A DNA stretch of 64,000 bases from Aegilops tauschii subsp. strangulata (GCF_002575655.3 NC_053039.3:45261290-45325289), one strand, 5' to 3'; shown: positions 12,015-23,653, counted from the stretch's first letter. Notes: a model not told the origin generated them from the sequence alone. A program made the numbers and translations.

Positions 12015-13209
12015 CAATTCGGCCCCCGTCCTAGTCCCAGTCAAGCGACGAAATCTGTGCCGCGCGTACATAATTACGCACTAAAAATACCATGGGCATA
12101 GGCGGGGGCACGACCAGGGCACGTCCCACAATGCGGCTCAACCGCCCCAGGGGCTGTATACCTCTATCATTTTCTCTCTTTCAGGACCTTACTCTCTAGA
12201 AGCCCTTTTCGGCAGTATGATTGCTGGACACATTACGGGAAGGAAAAACCAAGGAGGCAAGAAGCTAAGACGTACAAGGGAATCCCCAGGTGGTCTCTGA
12301 TAACGATCGAAGTACCCGTTTTAAATACCCATACGCAACTTGCCCTTGGATAGGACATGTCAAATAGTCCTATTTTTTGCTTATTGCACTACTTGTACCC
12401 GTACGCTTCGACGTATTATTTAATAACAATGCATAGATTTAGTCTATTATTGCATTAACCTTTTTTTTATTGTCTGCTTATTTACGACAAATCGCACCCG
12501 TACATTCTGGTACGACCAGTGCGCCAGGGGCTTCAGTATACCCCATAATACGACGCAAGAAGTCCGAACACTTTCGACAGTGCGGCACCCCAAACTTGTA
12601 GCATTATATGCATCAGCTCCGAATCATGTCTTGGATCAATAGTTGGGTTTGCCCGGCTCCCATGTTTTGGTACCTTACGTTCCACAATATCGGCTAAGGT
12701 AGCGCTGGGAGAACTACTGCGATTGTGTCCCGGTTCTTCCGGACGAGCACCTCAGTAGAGAAAGCCGAAAACTGACTGTCATGATAAGGTGAGAGCTGGT
12801 CGCTGTTCGAGAGGTCTCAAGTCCTTAAAGACTTTTTCCGCTTCGGGCGAGGAGTCGGCCTTGCCCGACTTAGGCGTATATAGCGCCCCAAATTCGGCCT
12901 TCCGAATACTAGGGGCTTCGCCAAAATTTAAAATTGTAGACTTCTATGGCTAAGTGAGAGTGATAAAGCCTTATAGTCCGATTGCCTGGTTCGTTGTGCT
13001 GAACACCTCCCTCGAAGGACCCAAAATTGGGATAAAGAGTGCTTAGGTTTATCCCGAACACCTCAGTACTAGTTACATGGGGGCAGAAGCCGACGACTGG
13101 CCAACTCTCAGATTTTATAAACGGCCGCACAGAAGGTAATATTTTAAATTCACAAGCGTCGCATAGCACAAATGAACTCGTTTCACATTACAGGACCACA
13201 TGAGTACAT
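12015..13209 (+). other. Non-coding spacer of gypsy element B
   Basis: No frame here resembles reverse transcriptase, RNase H or integrase. The stretch contains a TTTTTTTT tract near 12462 and two repeats of a CGAAGT/CGTACG-rich text, but nothing I can assign. It separates the sense gag-protease from the antisense gene. Confidence 0.7.
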
Positions 13210-16200
13210 TCATTCGAATATTACATCCTTAGCACATTCCTCCGCCACAAGGCGAGAACCCTTCAGGACACTGTTATAATACATTTCGGGGTGGCGATGC
13301 TCCTTGCCTTCCGGCGGCCCCTCCTTCACCAGCTTCTCGGCGTCCAGCTTCGCCCAGTGCACCTTTGCCCGGGCAAAAGCCCTGCGCGCACCCTCAATGC
13401 AGACGGACCGCTTTATGACTTCAAGCCGTGGGCAGGCATTCACAAGCCGCCTCACCAGGCCGAAGTAGCTATCAGGCAGGGGATCGCCAGGCCACATCCG
13501 GACTATAAGACCCTTCATGGCCTGTTCGGCCGCCTTGTGGAGCTCGACCAGTTGCTTCAGCTGGTCGCTCAAGGACATGGGGTGTTCGGTCCCAGTATAC
13601 TGAGACCAGAACAACTTATCCGTCGAGCTCCCCTCCTCGGCCCGGTAGAACTCCGCGGCATCTGACACACTGCGGGGTAGATCTGCGAACGCTCCTGGAG
13701 AGCTCCGAACTCGGGTAAGTAAAAGGAAATTTTCTTTCACATGATTGCTTTCATAATGAATGCCTTACCCACCGCTATCTTCTTAACCGCCTCAATTTCC
13801 TGGAGGGCCTTTTGGGCTTCGGCCTTGGCATGTTGTGCACTTTCGAGGGCCTTCGCAAGCTCGGACCCTTGCGTCTTAGAGTCACGCTCCAAGGACTCAT
13901 GCTTTTGGACGAGGGCCTGGAGATCTTGCTACACCTCGCCTACTCGGGCCTCTTGTTTCTCTCGCTCGATGCGCTCCTTGGCCGCCTTGTCCTCGGCCTC
14001 GGACAGCGCCTTCTTCAGGGTCGCCACTTCGGTCGTGGCCCCTAGCAAAATTCATGACGATCCTATGATCTAAGCAACCACCCTTGTTTTTTCTTATCAA
14101 TATACAGACGGGGTATCACTTACCTTTGTTCTCTTCGAGCTGCCTCTTGGTAAGGCCGAGCTCTTCCTTGGACCGCTCAAGGTCCCGCTTCAGTGCGGCG
14201 ACCTCCGCAGTACGTGCGGCAGCGGCCAGCAGTGAAGCCTGCATATGCACATAGACATATTATGATTAGACTCCTGCGATTATTATTTGATCCTCTATTC
14301 GGCTTTTCTTCGCGAACGCCAAACAGAGCATCAGGGGCTACTGTCTATGACATAATATTTTCTTATAATTTGATTACTTACCTCAAAGCCTGTTAGGAGG
14401 CTGGCACAGGCTTCAGTCAGTCCGCTTTTGGCAGACTGGACCTTCTTGACCACCGCACTCATGATAGTACGGTGCTCTTCATCAATGGAAGCGCCGCGAA
14501 GCGCTTCCAGCAAATTGTCCGATGCCTCTGGATGGACAGAGGTCATCGGCACAGATGGCTCACCCCCCTTAGCGAGGGGTCGCCCGACGAAGTTCGGAAC
14601 CACTGGAGGTTCCGGCACAGTATTCGGCTGGGGGCCAAACTTGTTGCCCCCGCCATTGGAGCCCTTGGGAGTCTTGTTCCCCATGCGCCCAGTGTCCGGG
14701 ATGTCGCCTTGGGGTGCCTCCAAGACTATCTCCCCTTGAGCTACTACCCTTCGAGACAACACCTCGGCGTCGTCCGTAGGGCGGGGGGAGGTGGCGGTCG
14801 GGAGTGAATCGCTGTTCATCGCCAACGGATCCAAAGACCCATCCAAAGAGGATACGTCAATATGGGCCTTGGAGGGACTACATGATCATGTTCGGCATGA
14901 TAAGGAGCAATAAAATGAAACATACCAAAACTATTATGGTATCCGGATACTTACGACTTCGCCAGGGGCCTGTCCCTGGGCAACCACTCCTCTTCGCTGA
15001 AGGCGGCGGTGGTGGAGTTGTCCGGAAGGAGGGTTCTTCCCTTCTTGGACCCTTCGGCCGCCCCGGACGGGGCGGCCTTCCTTTTCTTGTCTCCCCTGGC
15101 TGGGGGGAGGATTTTCCTCTTCCTCCTCCTCGTTTTCGTGGGAGGAGTGCGCCTCGGTGCTTTCGGGCGATGAGTCTGATATAACCTTGCGCCGGAGACC
15201 CTTCCTGGTCCTCGTGGCCTTCTTCTTGGCCTTCTTCTCCAGCACCTCATAAGGTGCTGGAACCAGCATCTCCGTTAGGAGAGCATCTGCTGGATCTTCG
15301 GGCAGGGGAGCCGGACAATTGATCCGCTCTGCTGTCGCTACCCAGTCCTGTTAAACGGCGTGGAGGCTTAGATCCCGCGCGTAGTTATACTGGGGAAATG
15401 AACATCTTATAAGATATAAAAGACTTACCGGATTAGCAGGGCGCTTTGCGCTGAGTCCGCAGTCCTCGGTAAGGGAAGGAGGTACCTCGGCGCCCTTGAA
15501 CAGCACCTTCCAGACGTCCTTGTGCGTCGTGTCGAAGAGCTCTCGCAGCGTCTGGTGCTCGGCCGGGTCGAACTCCCACAAGTTGAATGCTCGTCTTTGA
15601 CACGGGAGGATCCGGCGGAAGAGCATGACTTGGACCACGTTGACGAGCTTGATTTTCTTGCTCATCATGTTTTTGATGCATGTCTGGAGTCCGGTCAGCT
15701 CTACCAGGGAACCCCAGGATAGGCCCTTCTCTTTCCAGGAGGTGAGCCGCATGGGGATTCCGGATCGAAATTTGGGGGCCGCCACCCAGTTGGTGCCGCG
15801 CGGCTCGGTGATGTAGAAACACCCCGATTGCCACCCCTTTATGGTCTCCACATAGGAGCCTTCGAGCCAGGTGACGTTGGGCATTTTGCCCACCATGGCG
15901 CCTCCGCACTCCGCTTGCTGGCCTACCACCACCTTCGGTTTAACATTGAAGGTCTTCAGCCACAGGCCGAAGTGGGGCTTGATGCGGAGGAAGGCCTCGC
16001 ACACGACGATAAACGCTGAGATGTTAAGGATGAAATTTGGGGCCAGATCGTGAAAGTCCAGCCCGTAGTAGAACATGAGCCCGCGGACAAATGGGTGGAG
16101 GGGAAATCCCAGTCTGCGTACGAAGTGGGTAAGGAAAATCACCCTCTCATGGGGTTCTGGAGTAGGGATGATCTGCCCCGCATCTGGCAGCCGGTGCGCG

Positions 16201-16292
16201 ATATCCGCGGCCAGATATCCGGCTCCCCGCAGCTTTGTGATGTTCTCCTCCGTAACGGAGGAGACCATCCACTTGCCTCCCGCTCCGGACAT
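13210..16292 (-). pseudogene. Antisense multi-exon gene of gypsy element B with Transposase_28-like (PF04195) N-terminus
   Basis: The minus-strand reading starts at MSGAGGKWMVSS (ATG at 16290-16292). Exon 1 (16292-15429) encodes a globular domain including PHERVIFLTHF, GFPLHPFVRGLMFYYGL and GSYVETIKGWQ, which matches the Pfam family called putative gypsy-type transposon. A GT donor lies at 15428-15427 and an AG acceptor near 15349. Exon 2 is Lys/Arg- then Glu-rich (VLEKKAKKKATRTRKG) and contains a one-base frameshift near 15120. Further exons near 14846-14400, 14230-14110 and 14045-13740 are Pro/Gly-rich and then coiled coil (TEVATLKKALSEAEDK). The last (13740-13210) ends AEECAKDVIFE. A TAG interrupts the coiled coil near 13930. 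The function is unknown, and despite the family name no transposase activity is shown. Confidence 0.75.
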
Positions 16293-16845
16293 GCTTGGAG
16301 AGGTTTGAGGAGAAAAACGCGAACTTGGGCGCGGGAGCTCGAGTGCGCAAGAATGGATGAGCAAGGAGGAAGAAGGCGTGGGTGAAAAGGGTGAATTCTT
16401 GTCCCTTTATAAGGGGGGAAGAAGTTATGCGCCTCCCCACCTACCTGGTAAAATCGCTTATTCCCCAAGCGCCATAATTGATGGCGCGGTTGGGTTACCC
16501 ACACCCGTATTGATGAGAATCCCGTGATAAGGGGACACAATCTCTGCTTCGACAAGACGTGCCAAGGAAACCGCCTCGCAATATGTGCAGTGGCTAGTTG
16601 TGAAAAACGGTTCGAATAATGACCGGGCCGTGGTGTGATGTCATGCTGCAAAATGCGTCAGCAGTTTAGATTTGTGAAAATGTTATTTTCTCTATGGTGG
16701 TATGTGGAATTTGTTTTGCAAAGCCGGACACTATCCTTGTGTTCAAAATCTTCTATGGAGTATTCGGAGGAGGAACCCGCCTTGCAATGCCGAAGACAAT
16801 CTGCGCGCCGGACTCATCGTCATTGAAGCCTGGTTCAGGGGCTAC

Positions 16846-17315
16846 TGAGGGAGTCCTGGGTTATGGGGTCCTCGGACAGCCGGACTATATCCTTTGGCCG
16901 GACTGTTGGACTATGAAGATACAAGATTGAAAACTTCGTCCCGTGTCCGGATGGGACTCTCCTTGGCGTGGAAGGCAAGCTTGGCAATATGGATATGTAG
17001 ATCTCCTCCCTTGTAACCGACTCTGTGTAACCCTAGCCCCCTCCGGTGTCTATATAAACCGGAGGGTTTAGTCCGTAGGGCAACAACAATCATACCATAG
17101 GCTAGCTTCTAAGGTTTAGCCTCTACGATCTCGTGGTAGATCAACTCTTGTAATACTCATATCATCAGGATCAATCAAGCAGGAAGTAGGGTATTACCTC
17201 CATCGAGAGGGCCCGAACCTGGGTAAACATTGTGTCCCCCGCCTCCTGTTACCATCCGCCTTAGACGCACAGTTCGGGACCCCCTATCCGAGATCCGCCG
17301 GTTTTGACACCGACA
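16846..17315 (+). repeat. 3' LTR of gypsy element B, 470 bp
   Basis: Starts TGAGGGAGTCCTGGG, preceded by the purine-rich TTCAGGGGCTAC, and ends GACACCGACA. A likely TATA box (TCTATATAAACC, about 17049-17060) lies mid-LTR. The five bases after it (GTGGC, 17316-17320) should be one copy of the target duplication; the other is outside the window. Confidence 0.88.
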
Positions 17316-18450
17316 GTGGCCTCGGCGGGCGCGACCTGCACCGAACCGGTATCTCTCTACAATGCCGCTGGCTTTGGCTCAAGGCCACTGATCCCTCCCG
17401 CCCATGGCACCACCTTCAGCTCCCCAGCGATGAAGTCACCGCCCAGTTCTTCCACGCCTCCACTACCTGGCAGCTCGGCGATGGAACGACTTGTCTCTTC
17501 TGGACCGACCACTGGCTTGACGGGCAGTCGATCGCTGAGCTCGCCCCCTCCCTCTTCTGGTTAGTACCTCGTCGCCGGCGCCGCCACACTCGCGGGCCTC
17601 GCGCGACGATCCTGGATCGGCAACATCCATGGCACCCTCGGGCCGCAGGAGGTGCTTGAATACGTCTGCGTTTGGCGGAAACTGCATGACATCACCCTCA
17701 TCCCCGAGCCAGACCGCATCATATGGCGTTGGACCTCAAACGGTGTCTACTCGGCTAGCTCGTGCTACAAAGCTCTCTTCCACGGCTCCACCTCATCCCC
17801 GTGCTGGTGTCTCCTATGGAAGAATTGGGCGCCCATGAACAACAAAATCTTCCTCTGGCTTGCATCCCTTGACAGGTGCTGGACGGCAGAGAGAAGGGCG
17901 TGCCACGGCCTCACTCAGGACACAACGTGCATCCTATGCTCGCAAGAGACCGAGTCCATCGACCATCTGCTCTCTGGGTGTGCTTTCTCTAGGATCACTT
18001 GGCATGAAATCTTATCGTGGTGCCGACTCTACGTCACCGATGGATAGCGCCACCGTCTTCTTCGCGTGGTGGTCCAAGGCCGTCGATGATTCCCCAGGCT
18101 GTCTACGGAAGGGTCTCAACTCCATTGTGGCGCTCACCGCTTGGTCCATTTGGAAGCACCGCAATGCGGCCGTCTTCGAGAACCAGCGCCCCTCCACCGA
18201 AGACTTAGTACGCTCGATCAAAGACGACGCCCGCCTTTGGGCTAAGGCGGGCGCTCGAGGGCTAGCAGCGATTATACCTGTAACATGAACTACGCGTCCT
18301 GAGGCTGAGCATCCTCCTTCCTCTGCTCCATCTAGCTACCTCCCAGACGCCAGCTTGTGTACGTCTGCGAGGGGGCAATTTGTAACTTGTAAACACTTTC
18401 CTACCTATTAATGAAATGATACGCTGCTAAGCGTATTCACCAAAAAAAAA
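17316..18450 (+). mobile_element. LINE (L1-type, RIL) 3' end with zf-RVT domain and A-tail
   Basis: Coding remnants match the C-terminal zinc-binding region of plant LINE reverse transcriptases. The first part (about 17340-17560) reads an LWLKATDPSRPWH-like segment and WTDHWLDGQSI in broken frames. The second (17652-18047) reads VWRKLHDITL, IIWRWTSNGVYSASSCYKAL, KIFLWLASLDRCWTAERR and CILCSQETESIDHLLSGCAF, the C-x2-C ... H-x3/4-C pattern. The 3' part encodes LTAWSIWKHRNAAVFE in another frame. It closes with a nine-base A-tail (18442-18450). The 5' side is cut by the gypsy insertion. It is inactive. Confidence 0.88.
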
Positions 18451-18603
18451 TATGTTTAGCCGCCTGATGGAGGTTTAGGGTGTTGAATACTTTATGGCTT
18501 TATCTTTTTTCCCTCTTTTGGAACGAATGTGGAGGTTGTATCTGGTGTCTTTTTTGAATAAAAATGGAGCAAGGGGTGAGCCCCTGATTATCAAAAAAAA
18601 AAA
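18451..18603 (+). repeat. Second short A-tailed repeat, probably another LINE or SINE 3' end
   Basis: About 150 bp lie between the LINE A-tail and a second run of 11 A (18593-18603). The text before it includes TTTTTTGAATAAAAATGGAG and a small GGGG...CCCC hairpin (GGGGTGAGCCCC). It looks like a retroposon tail, but it is too short to classify. Confidence 0.4.
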
Positions 18604-19100
18604 CTTGTGCGCGCGAGTGTAATCGTGTTATGGTGCTATCAATTGCGAGCGATGGATCCAGAATGGAGCCGGCCGGGTGTTAACAACTTATCATTTTCTT
18701 TTTGCGGGCCAGTTAGCAACTTACTAAATATATTTTTTAGTAAAAGTTAACAACTTACCATATTTTTTGAGGGGAACAACTTACGATATGCTAGCAATGA
18801 AACGTAGAGGACTTTTCCTTTTACAAGAGATTACAAGAGATACGGCACTAGGAGCAGGCATGGGCTGGAAGCGCGGAGAGGCCTGACAAAAACGCGGCCC
18901 ATCCAATAGAAACGCGCGTGCTTTCTCTCTGAAACCCTACTCTTATCTTTTCGTTCCCGCTCCTTTCCAAATAAATCGGGACCTGACAAAGCCCCGCCCG
19001 AACTCGCTCCCGTTGCCTGGCATCTCACGCGCAGACACTCATCTTGCAGCCGCCGGCAAAACCCACCCTACTACCCTAGCGCCGCCGGCCTCCCTTCCCT
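18604..19100 (+). promoter_or_regulatory. Upstream region and 5' UTR of the bZIP gene
   Basis: No repeat could be recognised here except short AACAACTTAC/T repeats between 18680 and 18785. An AT-rich element AAATAAAT at 18969-18976 lies about 125 bp before the ATG and could act as a TATA box. The segment after it is C-rich, as is common in grass 5' UTRs. The assignment of promoter elements is inference only. Confidence 0.35.
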
Positions 19101-22100
19101 ATGGAGAACAAGCAGCAGGACGACTCCGCCACCAGCCGCCGCCGGCTCCTCCCGCCGCTCTACCCCGGCCCCCGCTCCGCCAACGCCGGCCGCGCCGCCC
19201 ACCACTTCCTCTCCTCGCGCCCGCCGTTCCAGCACAACCCAGCCGCCACCCATTTCACCGCCCAGCCATCTCCATACGGACCCGGATCTGGATACACAGC
19301 CGGTTCGTCCTCATACCTGAACCAGATGCCGCCGTCGACGCTATCTCACGCGGGAGCGTCAGGGCATGGCGCAGACAGCGTCGGAGGAAGCGCCGCCTTG
19401 CAGGCGTGGCACTTGTATCAGAGGAGCATGTCCGGATCCGGGTGGGAAGCAGCCGGTTCCTCCCACCAGCGCCCCCCGTCGCCACTACCTCAAGCTCATG
19501 CGTTGGGTGGTGGCGCCGACGGCCTGGGAGGGAATTCCGCCTTGTTGCAGCCGCAGGGCGCATTCTCCGGTTATCATCAGATGCCACCGCCGTCGCCTCT
19601 GGCCATGGACGATCCCACGTTGGTCCGTGGCGTTGACGGAAGCAGTGGAGACAGCACCTTCGCGTCCTCGCTCGACACGGCTAGCGTGATGGCGCCCACC
19701 AGCACGCAGCCTCTGTCGAGCCCATCCGCCGGTCAGGCTCAGGCGTCGTCGCATGAGTACGCGCTTCCACCGCTGCCACCCACCCTACCACCTTTGCAGA
19801 CGACGACGGTGGAACTTGAAGACGACATCCTTGCCGCTCTGGAGCTCATCCCGCCTGTGGACGACGAACTGCCCCTACCGCCCTGCGGCCCCCCACCTTC
19901 GGAGACGACGAGGGAACTTGAAGACGTCCTCGGTGCCGCTCCGCAGGGCATCTCGATTGTGGGCAATGACAACGCGGTCGACATCGTCAGCCGCCAGCAC
20001 ATGGATCTGGACAGCCTCAACTCCTCTGGCGACATCGGCAGCAACAGCAACGGAGGAGTCCACTGCCCAGCGCTCGCATGGAGCTCGCTTCCCATCCCTG
20101 GTCACGCGAGGATGAACAACCAGCCTTTGGACTGGTCGTTTCTGCTGGGGAGGCACCCCAGCTCATCGACGTGGATGCCCGGGCCCTACTTCTCCAGCAA
20201 CACGAATGCCATCCAAGCTGCCTGCCCACCAGTACCACTCACATTCAGCTCACACCCTGCCCTTGCTCAGTTGGGTACGAATACCGGCAGCGGTAGCTCA
20301 TCCACCTGGATGCAGAAGCCGATGCTGCCGCCGCTACCTTCTCCCGGTCCGGGTTTGGGAGGATCAGGTGCTGGAAGCAGCAGCCGTGGCCGGCTTAGGA
20401 ACAAGGATGGCGGAGGTGCTCCCCTTGTGGCAGATTTTGCTGATGGCTTATTCACCCAGGACGAGATTACCGTGATCAGGGGGGAGAAGACCCTAGCAGA
20501 GAATGTGCTGACAGATCCGAAAGCCGTCCGGAGGTATATATATCATATGATCCAGCAGTTTGTCCATTCTTCTTTTAGATCTGATCATCAAAGAAAATGT
20601 TTAACTCTTGAAAAATACTTTAGCACTAGCTAGCTAGGGCTAATTAATGTGTGTACGTTCTTGTGCGAAATTTATTTGCAGGATCATTCGAAACCGGAGC
20701 ATTGCACAAAGAGGTAAGCAGCGCAAGATGGCGTACCTGTCGGACCTTGAAAGCAAGGCCGAGCGACTGCAGCAGGAGACTAAGTCACTATCTGCACAAG
20801 TGGAGTCGATGAAGGTTTGTAATATCATCGGAAGATGTTCTGCTGGTTTTGCTATTTCTCACCCAAGAAATAAATATTTTATAATTAATTAAGTGATCAG
20901 AACAATTTTATTAGACTTCAGAGTTCATGAACGTACAAAAGAGATTTTAAAAATTCTTGATCTCGCGGATCATCCATAACTTGGCAGAGAATCATTTAGA
21001 GAAAAAGGCATAAAATCCCCAACTTCAAATTAATGGAGCCATCAACCAGAGAGCTAGGTCACATTGGTGCTGAATACAAAGGCAAAAGCTTGATAAAAAA
21101 ACTTATTTATGTTAAGAATTACATAATAAATTGATGTTTTATACAATCATCTTATTATTTCTTTCATATATATGTTTGTAGAGTACAGCTGAAGGGCTTA
21201 CAATTGAAAACAATATGATGAAGCTCAAGCTGCATGAATTGGAGCAACAATACAAGCTGAGGAATGGTATGCTTTTTCACTTTTCTTACATCTCAAATAA
21301 CTTATCATATGTTCTTGTTGTGGCAAAGGAAAACAGTGATCACCACTGTGCAATACAAGCCAACTGAACTTATTTATGAACAAAGTGACTGGAGATGGAT
21401 GATGACATAGATTTTTTATTGTGAAATTGTAACATACATGTTTATGGTTCTCGATTATATCCTTGTTGGACGTTAGGATCAATATGTTATATTTAGTATA
21501 TCTTGCTTAATTTTAACTATCAACTTATCTCAAGAAATGTGTGTATATCACTAATTTTGCCTCACTAGCAAGAAACCTTAAAGAAAAATTATATACATGG
21601 GATAGGAACAATAAACATATTGCATGCACATAACAAAATGCAAGTTACGATAACTGTTGTGTTATCAGTGATCCAATTAATTTACTCAGCATTCAGTTCT
21701 TGTGACTTTTGTCAATAAGTTCTGAGAGGTAGGTTAATTATTTTCAAAATGCCAATATGTGCACTAGCACATGCTAGCTATTTTGCAAAATACACATGTA
21801 TATACTACAAATTCTAGTACAACTTTACACGTGCATGTGATTTTGTTTTTTCGAGAAAAGGCAAAACGCGGGACTTTAAATTGGTAAAGTCCTTGTGAAG
21901 AGTGGGCGGATACAGGTCACTGACCTCGTGTTGCTCCGAGTCTAATATAACTTTACATAGTATTTTCCAATCTATTAATACAAAGACACGCAAGTCTCAT
22001 GCATGTTTTGGAAAACATATATTAATAAATCCAAAAGATACAAAGATGGTGAACGAGATAGCATACAACACTGCGCACCAATCGTTCTTTGGGTAAAAAT

Positions 22101-22699
22101 TGCGTCTTTAGTGAATTGGTTAATAAATCTTCAGTGAATTAGGTAACCAGTTCATAAATTATTTACTCTTAAGACTCACTTTACTATTTCTCTTGACATA
22201 ATAAATATGTTATTTTCCTCAATCCTCAGGAGGGTAGTCTGAACCTTTTCTACGGACTTAAAAAATTAATTTGTACTAGCTTGGATGTTACAAAGTTTTC
22301 TATATTATCACCATTGAAAGGAAAAAACGTACTTTTGCTTCCATTTGGTAAGAAAACTATTCTTTTTTTTTTCGTTTGAAAACTTGTTGACATTTTATTG
22401 GCTTATTTTGATAACTTTCATTGCCCACAACCTACCAGCATGACTATTAGACATGGTAATTAACATTCTGATTTTAAACTCTAGCTAGGCCCCCCTAGTT
22501 AGTTACTCCACATTAACATGTAATTTTGTTTCTGTGGATCATATATAAGAAATTGTTCTTTTTTGCGCAGTCCAGTCACTAAGTTGGGTATATGTTCATA
22601 TTTTGTTATACAGATCTGAATGAAACATTAGTTGCCGAAATGATTACATATTGCCTGACACTACTCCAACAATCTCAGCAACCACAAGGGGAGCAATGA
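19101..22699 (+). CDS. Group I bZIP transcription factor (bZIP29/30-RF2-VIP1 type), 4 exons, 578 aa
   Basis: Exons are 19101-20533, 20682-20814, 21182-21266 and 22614-22699. All introns are GT-AG, and the CDS is 1737 nt with stop TGA at 22697. The product would be a nuclear DNA-binding dimeric regulator. Residues 1-450 are Ser/Pro/Gly-rich, with an acidic-hydrophobic segment around 233-290 that is internally duplicated (VELEDDILAALELIPP and RELEDVLGAAPQ). The pre-bZIP helix FTQDEITVIRGEKTLAENVLTDPK matches group I proteins. The basic region has N482 and K490 (N-x7-K, then x9 to L500), the group I signature. Heptad positions are L500, L507, L514, M521, L528, M535 and L542. Oddities: the usual NRQSAARSK block is NRSIAQRGK, and the C-terminus (LVAEMITYCL) differs from the usual EVQRL. 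Retention of intron 1 would stop at 20633 with 510 aa and no bZIP. The gene structure is predicted by eye, without transcript support. Confidence 0.88.
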
Positions 22700-23653
22700 T
22701 TATTTCACTAGGCATTTTCATGACGATTTCAAATGAAAAGTGCAAGCAGGAAACCATATGGGATGTATAAAAATATTTATGTTTGGTGGAACTATCGACC
22801 ATTTTTGTGGTCGTATGGATATGCCGAAGACATATTGTTGGATGTAGTGCATTATCTTCTCATACATACTTGGATGGAGGTTGGACTATACATAGTTCAT
22901 GCCTATATATATAATACGTTGTGATAGAACAATGGCAAGCTATTTATCTTCTTATATTATACTACTCCTCACAATGTAAGACCTTTTTACAAGCTAGTTT
23001 AGCTTGCAAAAATGTCTTACATTATGGGACGGAGGGAGTATATTTTTAAACCTTCTAGTTACCATGTATCTCACATATTATGTCAATCACATGTCCCTAG
23101 CTTATATCCTTATATTGCATGACGAACACATGTTTCTGCATGTTCAGAACCTCCTTCTCCATTATTGGCGCGCAACATGTATGGGGTACATTGCTCTTTG
23201 CTTAGATCTTGTGAAGTATGATGGTCCAAGGGATATTTTCTAATGAAGAGATGCGGATCATGGTGAATAAGCTCCTCATAGTGTTTCTGTTGACAGAAAA
23301 TATTGATATTTCTTCCCAGGAAAGAAATAAACAAGCAGGTTATTTCCAAGGTCAATACACCTGTCCACAATGTCATCTACAAATGCAAATACAACTTCCA
23401 TGCTTGGGCGCAATGGGAACCTCGAATTATTTGCCCTTAGGTCACAGCTCAGATCATAGTTAACTTGTTTTTGCTCCACTTCTCTACCCGTGTTGTAGTC
23501 ACTCTTGTTCTTTGACTTTTAGGCCCATGTGAAGTAGGATGCTAGTGTGAAGTAGGAAGCTCTGGACTACATCTGGGAGAGATCGCAGCTATAGGGAGGG
23601 ATACCGGGATCGTTAACATATTGACCCATTTTCTAAGAATAAATTTTAGCATA
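22700..23653 (+). other. 3' UTR and downstream flank of the bZIP gene
   Basis: No coding frame. The stretch is shared with copies 2 and 3: it aligns to 27380-27796 plus 47796-48232, and in part to 48960-49445. Landmarks include CATATTGTTGGATGTAGTGC, a CTTGTGAAGTATGATGG motif near 23208 and GTGAATAAGCTCC near 23260. It ends with AAATTTTAG at about 23649, where the duplicated copy begins. A Stowaway MITE sits inside it. No strong AATAAA signal is seen close to the stop codon. Confidence 0.75.
22965..23038. mobile_element. Stowaway (Tc1/mariner-type) MITE, 74 bp, TA target site
   Basis: The right end reads ATTATGGGACGGAGGGAG next to TA, the hallmark Stowaway terminus. The left arm (CTCCTCACAATGTAAGAC) is its imperfect complement, and GCAAGCT/AGCTTGC-type sequence lies at the centre. 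TA flanks both sides (22963-22964 and 23039-23040). The aligned stretch in copy 2 (about 27625-27650) lacks the element and reads straight through, giving an empty site. Confidence 0.93.

Larger units (their letters stand above)
9625..17315 (+). mobile_element. Ty3-gypsy element B (Fatima-like), non-autonomous, 5' part outside window
   Basis: Plus-strand gag-protease (9625-12014) is followed by about 4.8 kb without reverse transcriptase, RNase H or integrase on the plus strand, then a polypurine tract (about 16834-16845) and a 470-bp LTR. The LTR (TGAGGGAGTCCTGGG ... TTTTGACACCGACA) looks like the Triticeae Fatima family, a name given from memory. An antisense gene occupies the place where pol should be. 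Copia element A is inserted within its gag region. The 5' LTR must lie left of the window. Confidence 0.85.

Noticed and set aside
17316..18300. A host RNase H or zinc-finger gene
   Set aside because: The C-x2-C...H-x3-C pattern with the FLWLASLDRCWTAERR context and A-tail is that of LINE reverse-transcriptase C-termini, and the frame is broken.
19013..19636. 207-codon frame overlapping the start of the bZIP gene
   Set aside because: No ATG at its start, Arg/Pro-rich text from a shadow frame of a GC-rich exon, and it conflicts with the well-supported bZIP frame.
22561..22615. Alternative splice acceptor at GCGCAG (22565-22570) for bZIP exon 4
   Set aside because: It yields VQSLSWVYVHILLYRSE and stop, unlike any bZIP. 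The acceptor at 22613 gives DLNETLVAE, which fits the family.
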